Origin: Acidobacteriota bacterium
Lineage (GTDB): Bacteria; Acidobacteriota; Vicinamibacteria; Vicinamibacterales; UBA2999
Assembly (NCBI GenBank): GCA_013140775.1
Contig: JABFSA010000016.1
Location: 1-44,404 of the forward strand
Length of the DNA: 44,404 nt
Direction of reading: 5' to 3'
Shown here: positions 31,923 through 39,839 of the stretch, piece by piece
How the letters are laid out: the number at the start of each line of letters is the position of its first letter
Position numbering within the stretch: the stretch's first letter is position 1
Made by a program: the position numbers and the translations under genes
The notes under the pieces: generated by a model
Database searches by the model: none
Seen by the model: the letters and a program-made list of their open reading frames with translations, nothing else
Told to the model about the DNA's origin: nothing

Positions 31923-33830
31923 ATGGCGGACTCGAAATCGAATCAGTTTGATCGCCGCGACTTTCTCAAGGGCGCGGCTGCTGGCGCCGCCGCGTTGGCT
32001 GCGACGCCGGAGCCTGCCGCGGCGGCTCCGACCCAGGCACAACCGCCGGCTGTGGCCTTGCCGTCCGCGCAGGCGAGAGTTGCGGAAACCCAGCCGGTGC
32101 CGTTGGATATTCAGGCGCTTGTCGAGGATCATCCCGGATCTGACTTCATGGTCGATGTGCTCAAGCACCTTGGCTTCGAGTACGTTGCAGCCAATCCCGG
32201 CTCGAGCTTCCGTTCATTGCACGAGTCGATCGTGAACTACGGCGGGAACAAGGCGCCCGAGCTCCTTACCTGTTGCCATGAAGAATCGTCGGCCTTCATG
32301 GCGTGCGGCTACGCGAAGGTGGAAGGCAAGCCGATGGCCATCATGGCGCACAGTACCGTCGGACTGCAGCACGCCTCGATAGGCGTCTATGAGGCATTCG
32401 GCGCAGGGGTGCCGGTGTTCATCATTCTCGGCAACACCATCGACGCGGCTGACAGGCGCCCGGGTGTGGAATGGAGTCACAGCGCGCAGGACGCGGCGTC
32501 CATGGTGCGTGACTACACGAAGTGGGACGACCTGCCCATCTCGCTCACGCATTTCGCTGAGTCTGCCGTCCGTGGCTACAAGATCGCGATGACTCCGCCA
32601 ATGGGTCCCGTCGTTCTGGTCGCCGACAGCCACCTGCAGGAAGCTGGCGTCGAAGAGCACGGCCCGCTGCGCATGCCAAGGCTCACACTGGCGCGACCGC
32701 CTGCCGCGGATTCCGGGGCCGTTGCTGAACTGGCGAAGCTGCTCGTCGCGGCGGAGAATCCCGTTCTCCTCGGCGGGCAAGCCATCCGCACGCCAGAAGG
32801 CATGCGACTGTTGATCGAGTTGGCCGAGACGCTTCAAGCACCGGTGTCGGGCGGGAAGTTCCCGTCACGTCATCCCCTGCGACAAGGGGGCGGCGCCATT
32901 CGAAATGCGGATCTGGTCGTGGGCCTCGACGTTCCGGATTTCTGGGGAACGGTCAACACCTATCTCGATCAGCACGTGCGCAGGGTGCAGTCGAACACGC
33001 GCCCCGGTGTGAAGCTCGTCAGCCTCACGTCGGGTGATCTCTATTTGAAAAGCAACTACCAGAACTTTCAGCGCTACACCGAAGTTGACATGGCGATCGC
33101 AGCCGATCCCGAGGCCACGCTGCCGTCGCTCCTCGAAGCGGTCAAGAGGCTGGTGACGCCAGATCGCCAGCGCGCTTTTGCCGAGCGCGGGAAGAGGATT
33201 GCCGCCGCGTCCGCTCAAGCCCTGGAACAGGCCCGCACCGCCGCCACGTTTGGCTGGAACGAGAGTCCCATCAGCGTTCCACGCCTGACTGCTGAGCTGT
33301 GGAATGCCATCAAGGATCACGATTGGGCCAACGTTGGAGGAGTCGGTGGCGGCCCGCTCTGGAACATCGACAAGCACTACCAGACGATCGACGGTGGCGG
33401 CGTGTCCGCCGAGGGTGGCGACCTGCCCACGGCCGTTGGCGCCGCGCTCGCTCATCGCAAGCACGGCCGCCTCGCGGTCAGCATCCAGAAGGACGGCGAC
33501 TTCATGTATGCGCCAGGTGCCCTGTGGACGGCCGCGCATCACCGGATCCCGTTCCTGAGCGTGATGCACAACAACCGCTGCTATCACCAGGAAGTGATGC
33601 ACATCCAGCGGATGGCGAATCGGCATCAGCGGGGGATCACCAACGCAGGGATCGGCAACAGGCTCGATGATCCCAACATCGACTTCGCCGCGATGGCGCG
33701 TGCGATGGGCGTGCATGGCGAGGGTCCGATCACGAACCCCAACGATCTTGGTCCTGCGATCAGGCGCGCCGTGGACGTCGTGCTGAAGGGCGAGCCCGCG
33801 TTGGTCGATGTGGTGAGTCAACCTCGATAG
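31923..33830 (+). CDS. Tat-exported thiamine-diphosphate-dependent enzyme
   Basis: A 635-residue enzyme of the acetolactate-synthase/benzoylformate-decarboxylase superfamily. AAGGAG at 31911-31916 supports the ATG at 31923. The N-terminus is a twin-arginine signal: F-D-R11-R12-D-F-L-K-G followed by an Ala-rich hydrophobic run. The PYR domain carries the catalytic Glu 120 ('CCHEESSAFMACGYAKVEG'); a central domain with 'PVLLGGQAIRTPEG' follows; the PP domain has K523-D524-G525-D526 and N550-N551, the Mg-thiamine-diphosphate motif, with Lys where GDG has its first Gly. Tat export fits a protein folded with its cofactor in the cytoplasm. Such enzymes decarboxylate or ligate 2-oxo acids; the substrate is unknown. 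A cytochrome c gene follows 11 bases on, which suggests oxidative chemistry. Confidence 0.9.
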   Translation: MADSKSNQFDRRDFLKGAAAGAAALAATPEPAAAAPTQAQPPAVALPSAQARVAETQPVPLDIQALVEDHPGSDFMVDVLKHLGFEYVAANPGSSFRSLHESIVNYGGNKAPELLTCCHEESSAFMACGYAKVEGKPMAIMAHSTVGLQHASIGVYEAFGAGVPVFIILGNTIDAADRRPGVEWSHSAQDAASMVRDYTKWDDLPISLTHFAESAVRGYKIAMTPPMGPVVLVADSHLQEAGVEEHGPLRMPRLTLARPPAADSGAVAELAKLLVAAENPVLLGGQAIRTPEGMRLLIELAETLQAPVSGGKFPSRHPLRQGGGAIRNADLVVGLDVPDFWGTVNTYLDQHVRRVQSNTRPGVKLVSLTSGDLYLKSNYQNFQRYTEVDMAIAADPEATLPSLLEAVKRLVTPDRQRAFAERGKRIAAASAQALEQARTAATFGWNESPISVPRLTAELWNAIKDHDWANVGGVGGGPLWNIDKHYQTIDGGGVSAEGGDLPTAVGAALAHRKHGRLAVSIQKDGDFMYAPGALWTAAHHRIPFLSVMHNNRCYHQEVMHIQRMANRHQRGITNAGIGNRLDDPNIDFAAMARAMGVHGEGPITNPNDLGPAIRRAVDVVLKGEPALVDVVSQPR

Positions 33831-33841
33831 GAGGCCGTGAG

Positions 33842-34237
33842 ATGAAAGGCATCACGTCGTTCGCTCTCGCTCTCGCCGCAGCGTTCGTGGTTGCGACTGC
33901 CATTCTCGCGGCACAGAACCCCGGTGCGGCGCCAGCCGCGGCGAACGCTCAGGCGGCGCCGAAAGGCAGTGCTGAGAACGGCAAGAAGGTTTTCTCGAGT
34001 TACGGCTGCTATGAGTGCCACGGCTATGCGGCTCAGGGCGGGGGAGCAGGTCCACGACTGGCTCCGCGTCCGATCGCGTTCACAGCGTTCTCGAAATATG
34101 TCCGTCTGCCGACAGGACAGATGCCGCCCTACACGAGCAAGGTCGTTTCGGACCAGGAGCTCGCTGACATCTTCGCGTTTCTGTCTTCGATTCCAGCGGC
34201 TCCCGCGGCAAACACGATTCCGATCCTGACTCGCTGA
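33842..34237 (+). CDS. small mono-haem cytochrome c
   Basis: A 131-residue secreted cytochrome. Signal peptide to about residue 24 (AILAAQ), a Pro/Ala-rich linker, then 'GKKVFSSYGCYECHGYAAQGGGAGPRLAP' with the CxxCH haem site, and 'LPTGQMPPYTSKVVSDQELADIFAFLSSIP' with the Met ligand: a compact class I domain. The ribosome site (AGGAGG) overlaps the stop of the thiamine-enzyme gene, so translation is tightly linked. It probably accepts electrons from that enzyme in the periplasm and hands them to a terminal oxidase or reductase. This pairing is inference from gene order. Confidence 0.9.
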   Translation: MKGITSFALALAAAFVVATAILAAQNPGAAPAAANAQAAPKGSAENGKKVFSSYGCYECHGYAAQGGGAGPRLAPRPIAFTAFSKYVRLPTGQMPPYTSKVVSDQELADIFAFLSSIPAAPAANTIPILTR

Positions 34238-34249
34238 AGGAGGCGTCAG

Positions 34250-35107
34250 ATGCAACATCCGCGCACCGGTGTGGTCGCAAGCCTGGCGGGAGTACTGTTG
34301 CTGTCGGCGCTGACCGCCGCTCAAAATACTGCGCCGGCGCCTCGCTCACCGTGGAAGTACTACCCGGAGGACGCACGGGCGAACGTAGGTCCCGGCGGAC
34401 CAGCTCCAGTTCGCGATCTGACCGGAACGTGGGCGGGAGAATCATCAGGTGCGGGCGTCAAGCAGCCCGTGCGCCCCGAGAATCCGCCGCCGCTGACGCC
34501 GTTGGGCCAGAAGATGTTCGACGGCAACAAGGCGGAGAGCCGTGGCACTCTCATCGCGGATTCGAACGATCCCCACCTGCGGTACTGCGATCCGTTCGGA
34601 TTTCCTCGCAACATGAACGACCAGATTCGGTCACTCACGATTGCGACGCTGCCGAACCGGACCTTCCTCATGATCGCGTTTCAGAGTATCTGGCGCGAGG
34701 CCTGGACGGATGGACGCGCCCTTCCCACGACGTTTGCTGGCAGGGGTCCCGCCGTCCACGATCCCACCTACAACGGCTATTCAGTGGGTCGATGGGAAGA
34801 CGACTACACGTTCGTGATCGACACCACCGGGATGGCCCCGGAAACGTGGGCCTCGGAAGGTGGCCTTCCTCACAGTGTCGATGCCCGCGTGACGGAGCGC
34901 TTTCGTCGGTCAAGCAGGAACGACATGACGCTGACCATGACGATGGACGATCCGAAGCTCTACACCAGAACCTTGAAGCTTGGGGAGATCTACTTCCGGT
35001 GGATCCCTAGCCAGACGTTCTACAACACGACCTGCATTCCATCGACGCTGCAGCGGTACCTGAAGGAGATGGCCGATCCAGCCGGCAGTCCCACTGCGGC
35101 GCGCTAG
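34250..35107 (+). CDS. family A secreted protein (uncharacterised), paralogue of 40758-41618
   Basis: A 285-residue copy with signal peptide MQHPRTGVVASLAGVLLLSALTAAQ. AAGGAGG at 34237-34243 sets the start. Landmarks: 'SPWKYYPEDARANVGPGGPAP', 'VRDLTGTWAGESSGAG', Cys in 'LRYCDPFGFPRNMNDQIRSLT', 'TDGRALPTTFAG', core 'GYSVGRWEDDYTFVIDT' (Tyr in place of His), 'DARVTERFRRSSRNDMTLTMT', 'MDDPKLYTRTL', and Cys in 'NTTCIPSTLQRYLKEMADP'. The copy at 40758 shares nearly all of these, including Tyr in the core. It is the third gene of the thiamine-enzyme operon. Confidence 0.87.
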   Translation: MQHPRTGVVASLAGVLLLSALTAAQNTAPAPRSPWKYYPEDARANVGPGGPAPVRDLTGTWAGESSGAGVKQPVRPENPPPLTPLGQKMFDGNKAESRGTLIADSNDPHLRYCDPFGFPRNMNDQIRSLTIATLPNRTFLMIAFQSIWREAWTDGRALPTTFAGRGPAVHDPTYNGYSVGRWEDDYTFVIDTTGMAPETWASEGGLPHSVDARVTERFRRSSRNDMTLTMTMDDPKLYTRTLKLGEIYFRWIPSQTFYNTTCIPSTLQRYLKEMADPAGSPTAAR

Positions 35108-35149
35108 TCATACGCGATCGCGAGTTGAGATTGATTTCGGGAGGTGCAC

Positions 35150-35578
35150 GTGAAGAGTAAAGTCCTGACGCTAGTGGCTTCGTTCGCCGGACTCGTAACG
35201 ATCGCCAGTCCGTCGTTCGCGCATCATGGCGGCGCGGCGTTCGACATAAGCGCCCCGGTCGTGTTGAAGAACGCTGTGATTACGGAGTTCCTCTGGATCA
35301 ATCCTCACCCGCTTATCAAGGCGGACTACAAGGACGAGAAAGGAAATCTCCAGCAGTGGACGATGGAGCTGGGAGGCATTGTGGGCGCCCAGCTCGTCGG
35401 TTGGACCAGAACATCGCTGGCGGCGGGCGACGTGGTCACCCTCTACGTGTGGAAGGCCAAGACGGGCGCGTTGGTCGGACGCTTCAACAAGGTCGATTTT
35501 CCCGACGGCACGACCATGCGCGACAGCCAGACTGGCGCGGACGACGGCGGGCGATCTGACTCAGGCGTCCGGCAGTAG
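35150..35578 (+). CDS. DUF6152 family protein, paralogue of 41664-42089
   Basis: A 142-residue precursor. GGGAGGT before the GTG at 35150 favours it over the GTG at 35144. Signal peptide VKSKVLTLVASFAGLVTIASPSFA; the mature chain would begin His-His-Gly-Gly. Landmarks: 'VVLKNAVITEFLWINPHPLIKADY', 'LQQWTMELGGIVGAQLVGWTRTSLAAGDVVTLYVWKAKTG', 'NKVDFPDGTTMRDSQTG', and a Gly/Asp-rich tail. It closes the thiamine-enzyme operon and is followed by a terminator. Confidence 0.88.
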   Translation: MKSKVLTLVASFAGLVTIASPSFAHHGGAAFDISAPVVLKNAVITEFLWINPHPLIKADYKDEKGNLQQWTMELGGIVGAQLVGWTRTSLAAGDVVTLYVWKAKTGALVGRFNKVDFPDGTTMRDSQTGADDGGRSDSGVRQ

Positions 35579-35621
35579 GCAGTCGCCGTACTCGTCCAGC
35601 CAGGGAAGCGTGTACAAAGAA

Positions 35622-35653
35622 ACAGGCCGGACACCTTGCGGTGCCCGGCCTGT
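35622..35653. terminator. bidirectional intrinsic terminator
   Basis: ACAGGCCGG and CCGGCCTGT form a perfect 9-base-pair stem; an inner CACC/GGTG stem with a TTGC loop extends it past one mismatch. The plus-strand 3' side is T-rich (TGTTGTTTC) and the minus-strand 3' side reads TTTCTTTG. It therefore serves both the thiamine-enzyme operon and the convergent receptor gene at 35680. Confidence 0.8.
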
Positions 35654-35679
35654 GTTGTTTCTGCTAAGAGTCCTAGGTC

Positions 35680-38600
35680 CTAGAAGTCGTACTTCACACC
35701 AAACTGCAGGATGCGAGGCGCGCCCGCCTGGGTGGTGATGCGTCCGAACGCTGCCGCGTTGAAGTTGGCAGCCGGATCGCCCCAGTTGAAGGTGTTGAGC
35801 ACGTTCGAGACGTCCAACCGCAGCTCCAGGCGCTGCGTTCCCAACTGGACCAGCTTCGAGATCGCCATGTCAACGTTGAAGTACGACGGACCCACGGCGA
35901 GGTTCCGCTTGGCATCGCCCAGTTCGCCGAGCGGGGCCAGCGCGAAGGCCGCGCGGTTGAAGTAGTTTTCGATCACCTGCCCAGGCTTCAGGTCGGACGC
36001 GTCCTTGCCAGGGCCATAGATGTCGTCGCTGAGCTGGTCAGGTCGCTGAACCGAGGAATGCGAACCGATCAGCGCGCGGTCAACACCGCTGGTGATGTTG
36101 ATCCGGTTTCCCGACCGAGCGTTCACGATGCCCGAGACGCGCCAGTTGGAGGCCAGCGCGCGAGCGATTCCGCTGCCAATCTCCGGGGTCTGGTACCCGG
36201 CGTTGAGCGTCCCGAGGTGCTTGCGGTCCTGATCGCAGTAGCCGGCGTCGAAATCCGGATCATTCGGAATCGAGTAGCCGGCGCTGGTCTGATTGAAGGT
36301 GGTCGCGGTGGCCGTGCCTTCGCACTTCGACAGGGTGTAGCTGGTGTTGAGCGACACGCCCGTGCTGGTGCGATGCCGCGCCGCCAGCTTCAGGCCCTTG
36401 TACTTCTGCCAGCCGATGTCCGTGTTGAGGTCGAGCGCGCCGATCTGGGCGGACCTCACTGGATTCTCCAGCGACAACACGCGGCGCTCGTTGAGGTTGC
36501 CATTGACCGAGCACACCGGATACGACCGCGGTCCGGTGGCAGTGTTGAGCGTGCAGGGGCCAAGGCCCAGGAATACTCCGGGATTGAGCGCCGACTGCGC
36601 CCAGAGCCGGTCTGAGTAGCTGCCGAGATACGTCGCCGACACGCCCCAGCTCGTTCCGAGCTGCTTTTCGACCATCAGGTTCCACTGCTGCGCGCGCGGG
36701 GAATTGATGTCGGGATCCATCGAGCCAAAGGCGCCGAACGGAATGTACGCGACGGTCGGGCTGGCAACGATGGGGTGGGGATCGCCACTGGGGAGGTGAC
36801 CCCAGGGGTCGTCCATGCCACCGGGAGGATCAGTGATCAGCGATCGATTGCCGAACGGCGGGGCTCCGGAGTTGATGTTGTGGTACTCGCCCGCCATGAA
36901 GTCGTATCCCATCGAGTACGACGACCGGATGGCGAGGCTGCCATCCCCGTGAACGTCCCACGCGACGCCTGCGCGTGGCGCGAAGTTCGTCCACTGTTTG
37001 TTCAGGCCGGTCTTCCCGTCCGGGAAGCCTTCGTCGCCAGGGTAGATAAGTCCGGGAGGTGCGTTGAGAAACACCTTGCTGCGCACGTTCTGGTCGAAGT
37101 TCGCCTTCGTCCAGAGCACGACCGCGTCGTTCTCGACGTACTGACCGAAGTACGGTTCCCATCGCACGCCCGCATTGATCGTCACCCGGTTCGACACGCG
37201 CCATGCATCCTGCACATACGCGCCGACGTACCAGTTGTGAATATCGAGAACGCTCGGGCCGCCGATCTCGAGCCTGGCCACGCGGCCAGAGAGGAAGTCG
37301 GCCATCGCGTGGCCGGTCAGGCTGCCGTCAATGGTCCAGGCGCCGCCGGTGCGTGACGTGGACCGGGTGTCGAACTTCCAGTAACGCGTGCTGGCACCGA
37401 CGCCAATCTGATGGCTCCCGCGGATCATGGTGACGTCATCGGAGAACCCGAAGAGCTTGTGGCTCGACCGCCGCTCGCCGCTGCCAGTGATCGCGAACAT
37501 CCCGGCGACGTTGACCGGGAACTGGCTGCTGACGTTGGAGCCCTCTTCCGTCGGATACGAGTACATCTTCACACCCATGTCGGCCGGGCTGGGCAAGCCT
37601 GGGTTGTGGTAGCGGTGTGAATCTGTCGAGCTCCACGTGAAGCGCGTGGCATTGACGAGCGCCGCACTCATGACATGGGTGCGGCCCAGCACCAGCGATC
37701 GGAGCTTGTCAGCCGTGCCCTCGCGGTCCTGGCCCGACTTGAGAATGTTGTCGCCTGGACCGTCCCATGCTGGCGGCAGGTCGTTCTTGTAGATCATGTA
37801 CCGGCCAAAGAGCAACTGATTGCTCGTCAGCTGGTAGTCGAGGCGCACGATCGGTTCGTGAATATCACGGCCCTGGGGGGCTTCGAACTGGACCATGCCA
37901 CAGGGATCCGTAGTGGTGGGCAGCAGCGCGGTGACCCTTCGTGCGGCCGGGCTCAGGCGGGCGGGATCGATGCGGTTCCCGACGAACGGGGCGCCAAGGG
38001 TGATCTGTCGTCCACCGTTGCACTGCGGTGACGCGATTGTCGTGAAGTCACCAGCGAGCATCTGGGCCGTCGGCACGTAGGCGATGTTGCTCGTCGGCAC
38101 CTGTCGAGTGATCGTCCCCTGGTAGCCAGCAAAAAAGAAGAGTTTGTCGCGCACGATGGGGCCGCCAATCGTGCCGCCGAACTGGTTGCGGCGGAGGCCG
38201 TCGTCCTTCTGCTTGCCGTCGGGACCGAACGCCGCGAAATGCTCCGGCGCGTTGAAGCGGCGATCGCGCAGGAACTCGAAGCCGCCTCCGTGGAAGTTAT
38301 TGGTTCCAGACTTGGTGACGGCGTTAACCGACGCGCCAGACTTGACGCCGTTGTCGGCGGAGAGGCCGCTCGTCGCCACCTGGAATTCCTGAAGCGCATC
38401 GGGGAACGGCATTGGCAGCCCCGCGTTGCTCTGTGGGTTGTTGTGCTCAGCCCCGTCCAGCGTGTAGGCCACGCCGCCCGGCAGGCCGCCGGCCACGGAG
38501 ATGTAGACGCCACCGGGGACGCCGCGTTCGGTTGGACCAGTCTGCACGGCAGCGCCGGCGAGCATGATCAGGTCCGTGACCTGGCGTCCCTGCAGTGGCA

Positions 38601-39036
38601 ATTCGAGAATCTGTTCGCTGTCCACAACCGTGCTGACGCCTGAACTGCGGACCTCAACAAGCGGTGCCGCGGCTTCGACGGTAACCGACTCCTCCAGGGA
38701 GCCAACACCGAGCACGGCGTTGACGGTCGGTGTCGCGCCCACCTGGAGCACGATGCCCGTCTGCACGTAGGTCTTGAAGCCCTGCAACGCGACCTCGAGC
38801 CGGTATGGGCCGAGCGGAAGGTTTGTCAGCAGGTAGCCGCCCGTTTCATCCGACACGGTCGTGCGAACGAGGCCGGTGTCGGTCTGCGTCGCAGTAACGG
38901 TAACGCCGGGCAGGACGGCGCCGCTCTCGTCGCGAACCGTGCCACTCAGCTGTGCTGACACCTGCGCCCACGCGGCGCTGGCGGTCAGGAGAAGGATTAA
39001 CGAGAGGCGTAACAAATTACTCAAACATCTCTGCAT
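35680..39036 (-). CDS. TonB-dependent receptor (Oar-like), paralogue of 28309-31638
   Basis: A 1,118-residue receptor. AGGAGC lies 8 bases before the ATG at 39036. Signal peptide MQRCLSNLLRLSLILLLTASAAWAQ, regulatory-like domain ('QLSGTVRDESGAVLPGVTVTA'), 'EESVTVEAAAPLVEVRSSG' linker, plug ('LPLQGRQVTDLIMLAG', 'NAVTKSGTNNF'), barrel, and end 'LQFGVKYDF'. It differs from its paralogue mostly in barrel loops, where ligand contacts are expected, for example the 'TEEGSNVSSQFPVNVAG' region. That would fit duplication followed by a change in substrate. It converges on the thiamine-enzyme operon and diverges from the 39399-42089 operon. Confidence 0.94.
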   Translation of the reverse strand: MQRCLSNLLRLSLILLLTASAAWAQVSAQLSGTVRDESGAVLPGVTVTATQTDTGLVRTTVSDETGGYLLTNLPLGPYRLEVALQGFKTYVQTGIVLQVGATPTVNAVLGVGSLEESVTVEAAAPLVEVRSSGVSTVVDSEQILELPLQGRQVTDLIMLAGAAVQTGPTERGVPGGVYISVAGGLPGGVAYTLDGAEHNNPQSNAGLPMPFPDALQEFQVATSGLSADNGVKSGASVNAVTKSGTNNFHGGGFEFLRDRRFNAPEHFAAFGPDGKQKDDGLRRNQFGGTIGGPIVRDKLFFFAGYQGTITRQVPTSNIAYVPTAQMLAGDFTTIASPQCNGGRQITLGAPFVGNRIDPARLSPAARRVTALLPTTTDPCGMVQFEAPQGRDIHEPIVRLDYQLTSNQLLFGRYMIYKNDLPPAWDGPGDNILKSGQDREGTADKLRSLVLGRTHVMSAALVNATRFTWSSTDSHRYHNPGLPSPADMGVKMYSYPTEEGSNVSSQFPVNVAGMFAITGSGERRSSHKLFGFSDDVTMIRGSHQIGVGASTRYWKFDTRSTSRTGGAWTIDGSLTGHAMADFLSGRVARLEIGGPSVLDIHNWYVGAYVQDAWRVSNRVTINAGVRWEPYFGQYVENDAVVLWTKANFDQNVRSKVFLNAPPGLIYPGDEGFPDGKTGLNKQWTNFAPRAGVAWDVHGDGSLAIRSSYSMGYDFMAGEYHNINSGAPPFGNRSLITDPPGGMDDPWGHLPSGDPHPIVASPTVAYIPFGAFGSMDPDINSPRAQQWNLMVEKQLGTSWGVSATYLGSYSDRLWAQSALNPGVFLGLGPCTLNTATGPRSYPVCSVNGNLNERRVLSLENPVRSAQIGALDLNTDIGWQKYKGLKLAARHRTSTGVSLNTSYTLSKCEGTATATTFNQTSAGYSIPNDPDFDAGYCDQDRKHLGTLNAGYQTPEIGSGIARALASNWRVSGIVNARSGNRINITSGVDRALIGSHSSVQRPDQLSDDIYGPGKDASDLKPGQVIENYFNRAAFALAPLGELGDAKRNLAVGPSYFNVDMAISKLVQLGTQRLELRLDVSNVLNTFNWGDPAANFNAAAFGRITTQAGAPRILQFGVKYDF

Positions 39037-39195
39037 AGTGAGAGCTCCTAGTGTCCCTGGGGTCTCGAGATACTGGGTTAGATCAGCGGTCATGTTACTG
39101 GGGCGTCAGCCACGATGTATCCGCCCGCGGCTGGCCGAACAAAAACAGGGACTAGACGAACGACGGCATCCGAAGGCGTCGAGGTCCAGTAGGGC

Positions 39196-39223
39196 TATAT
39201 ATCACTAGTGGGCCGAAGTACAA
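39196..39223 (-). promoter_or_regulatory. candidate promoter of the receptor gene at 35680
   Basis: On the minus strand TTGTAC (39223-39218), 16 bases, and TATATA (39201-39196). The leader would be about 150 bases. Confidence 0.45.
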
Positions 39224-39265
39224 ACACATTACGACGGAGACATCCCCGTTCCGGCCTGGATCGGA

Positions 39266-39295
39266 TTGAAGACAAAGGGGGGCGGGATGTATACT
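39266..39295 (+). promoter_or_regulatory. promoter of the 39399-42089 operon
   Basis: TTGAAG (39266-39271), 18 bases, and TATACT (39290-39295). The leader would be about 95 bases before the ATG at 39399. Confidence 0.55.
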
Positions 39296-39398
39296 CCGGC
39301 GGCGTGGGAAAGACGTCCTCTCTGTCCCCTGGGAGGTCGGCCGCGCGTCCTGGGCGGTCTGACAATTCTCGTCTGACTGCAAGTAACGGAGGGATCGA

Positions 39399-39833
39399 AT
39401 GAAAAGCCACCTGCTTGTGAGCACCCTGTTGGGTCTGGGGCTGCTGACGGCGGTCGGCGTGCCCGTGTTTGCGCATCATGGCAACGCGGCCTACGCCGAC
39501 GAGATTACCGAATTCAAACAGGCCACGGTGACGAAGTTTGCCTGGGCCAATCCCCATGCGCTGATTAGCTTCGACGCGAAGAACGCGAAGGGTGAGGTCG
39601 TGCACATGGTCGTCGAGACCGCGGCGCCCCAGGCGCTCCGGCTGATCGGCTGGGCCAACACCTCCGTCGCGCCCGGCGATGTCATTACCGTTCGGATGTA
39701 CGTTGCCAAGAACGGCAACCCGGCCGGCCGGCTGCAGAAGATCATCCTCGCCGATGGAAGCGACCTGCATGACACGCAGCTCGGCGGTGATGAAGGCGGA
39801 AAGACACGGTACGATCCCCTTTCCGACAAGTAG
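39399..39833 (+). CDS. DUF6152 family protein
   Basis: A 144-residue precursor; GGAGGG precedes the ATG. Signal peptide MKSHLLVSTLLGLGLLTAVGVPVFA and a mature start of His-His-Gly-Asn. Landmarks: 'FKQATVTKFAWANPHALISFDAKN', 'VVHMVVETAAPQALRLIGWANTSVAPGDVITVRMYVAKNG', 'LQKIILADGSDLHDTQLGGDEGG'. It opens a plus-strand operon of four exported proteins, with 6 bases to the next gene. Confidence 0.9.
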   Translation: MKSHLLVSTLLGLGLLTAVGVPVFAHHGNAAYADEITEFKQATVTKFAWANPHALISFDAKNAKGEVVHMVVETAAPQALRLIGWANTSVAPGDVITVRMYVAKNGNPAGRLQKIILADGSDLHDTQLGGDEGGKTRYDPLSDK

Positions 39834-39839
39834 ACGGAC

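Larger units (their letters stand above)
34250..35578 (+). repeat. duplicated two-gene block, copy 1 (family A + DUF6152)
   Basis: The gene pair here and the pair at 40758-42089 have the same order, spacing and strand, and their proteins share long identical stretches (for example 'GYSVGRW' with 'MAPETWA', and 'WINPHPLIKADYK'). The blocks flank a receptor gene, which is itself duplicated at 28309. The arrangement indicates segmental duplication. Confidence 0.8.
39037..39398. other. divergent intergenic region holding two promoters
   Basis: A 362-base gap with no gene I can support. It holds a minus-strand promoter candidate (39196-39223) for the receptor and a plus-strand promoter (39266-39295) for the next operon, about 43 bases apart. 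CACTAGTG (39203-39210), an 8-base palindrome, overlaps the receptor promoter spacer. Confidence 0.5.
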
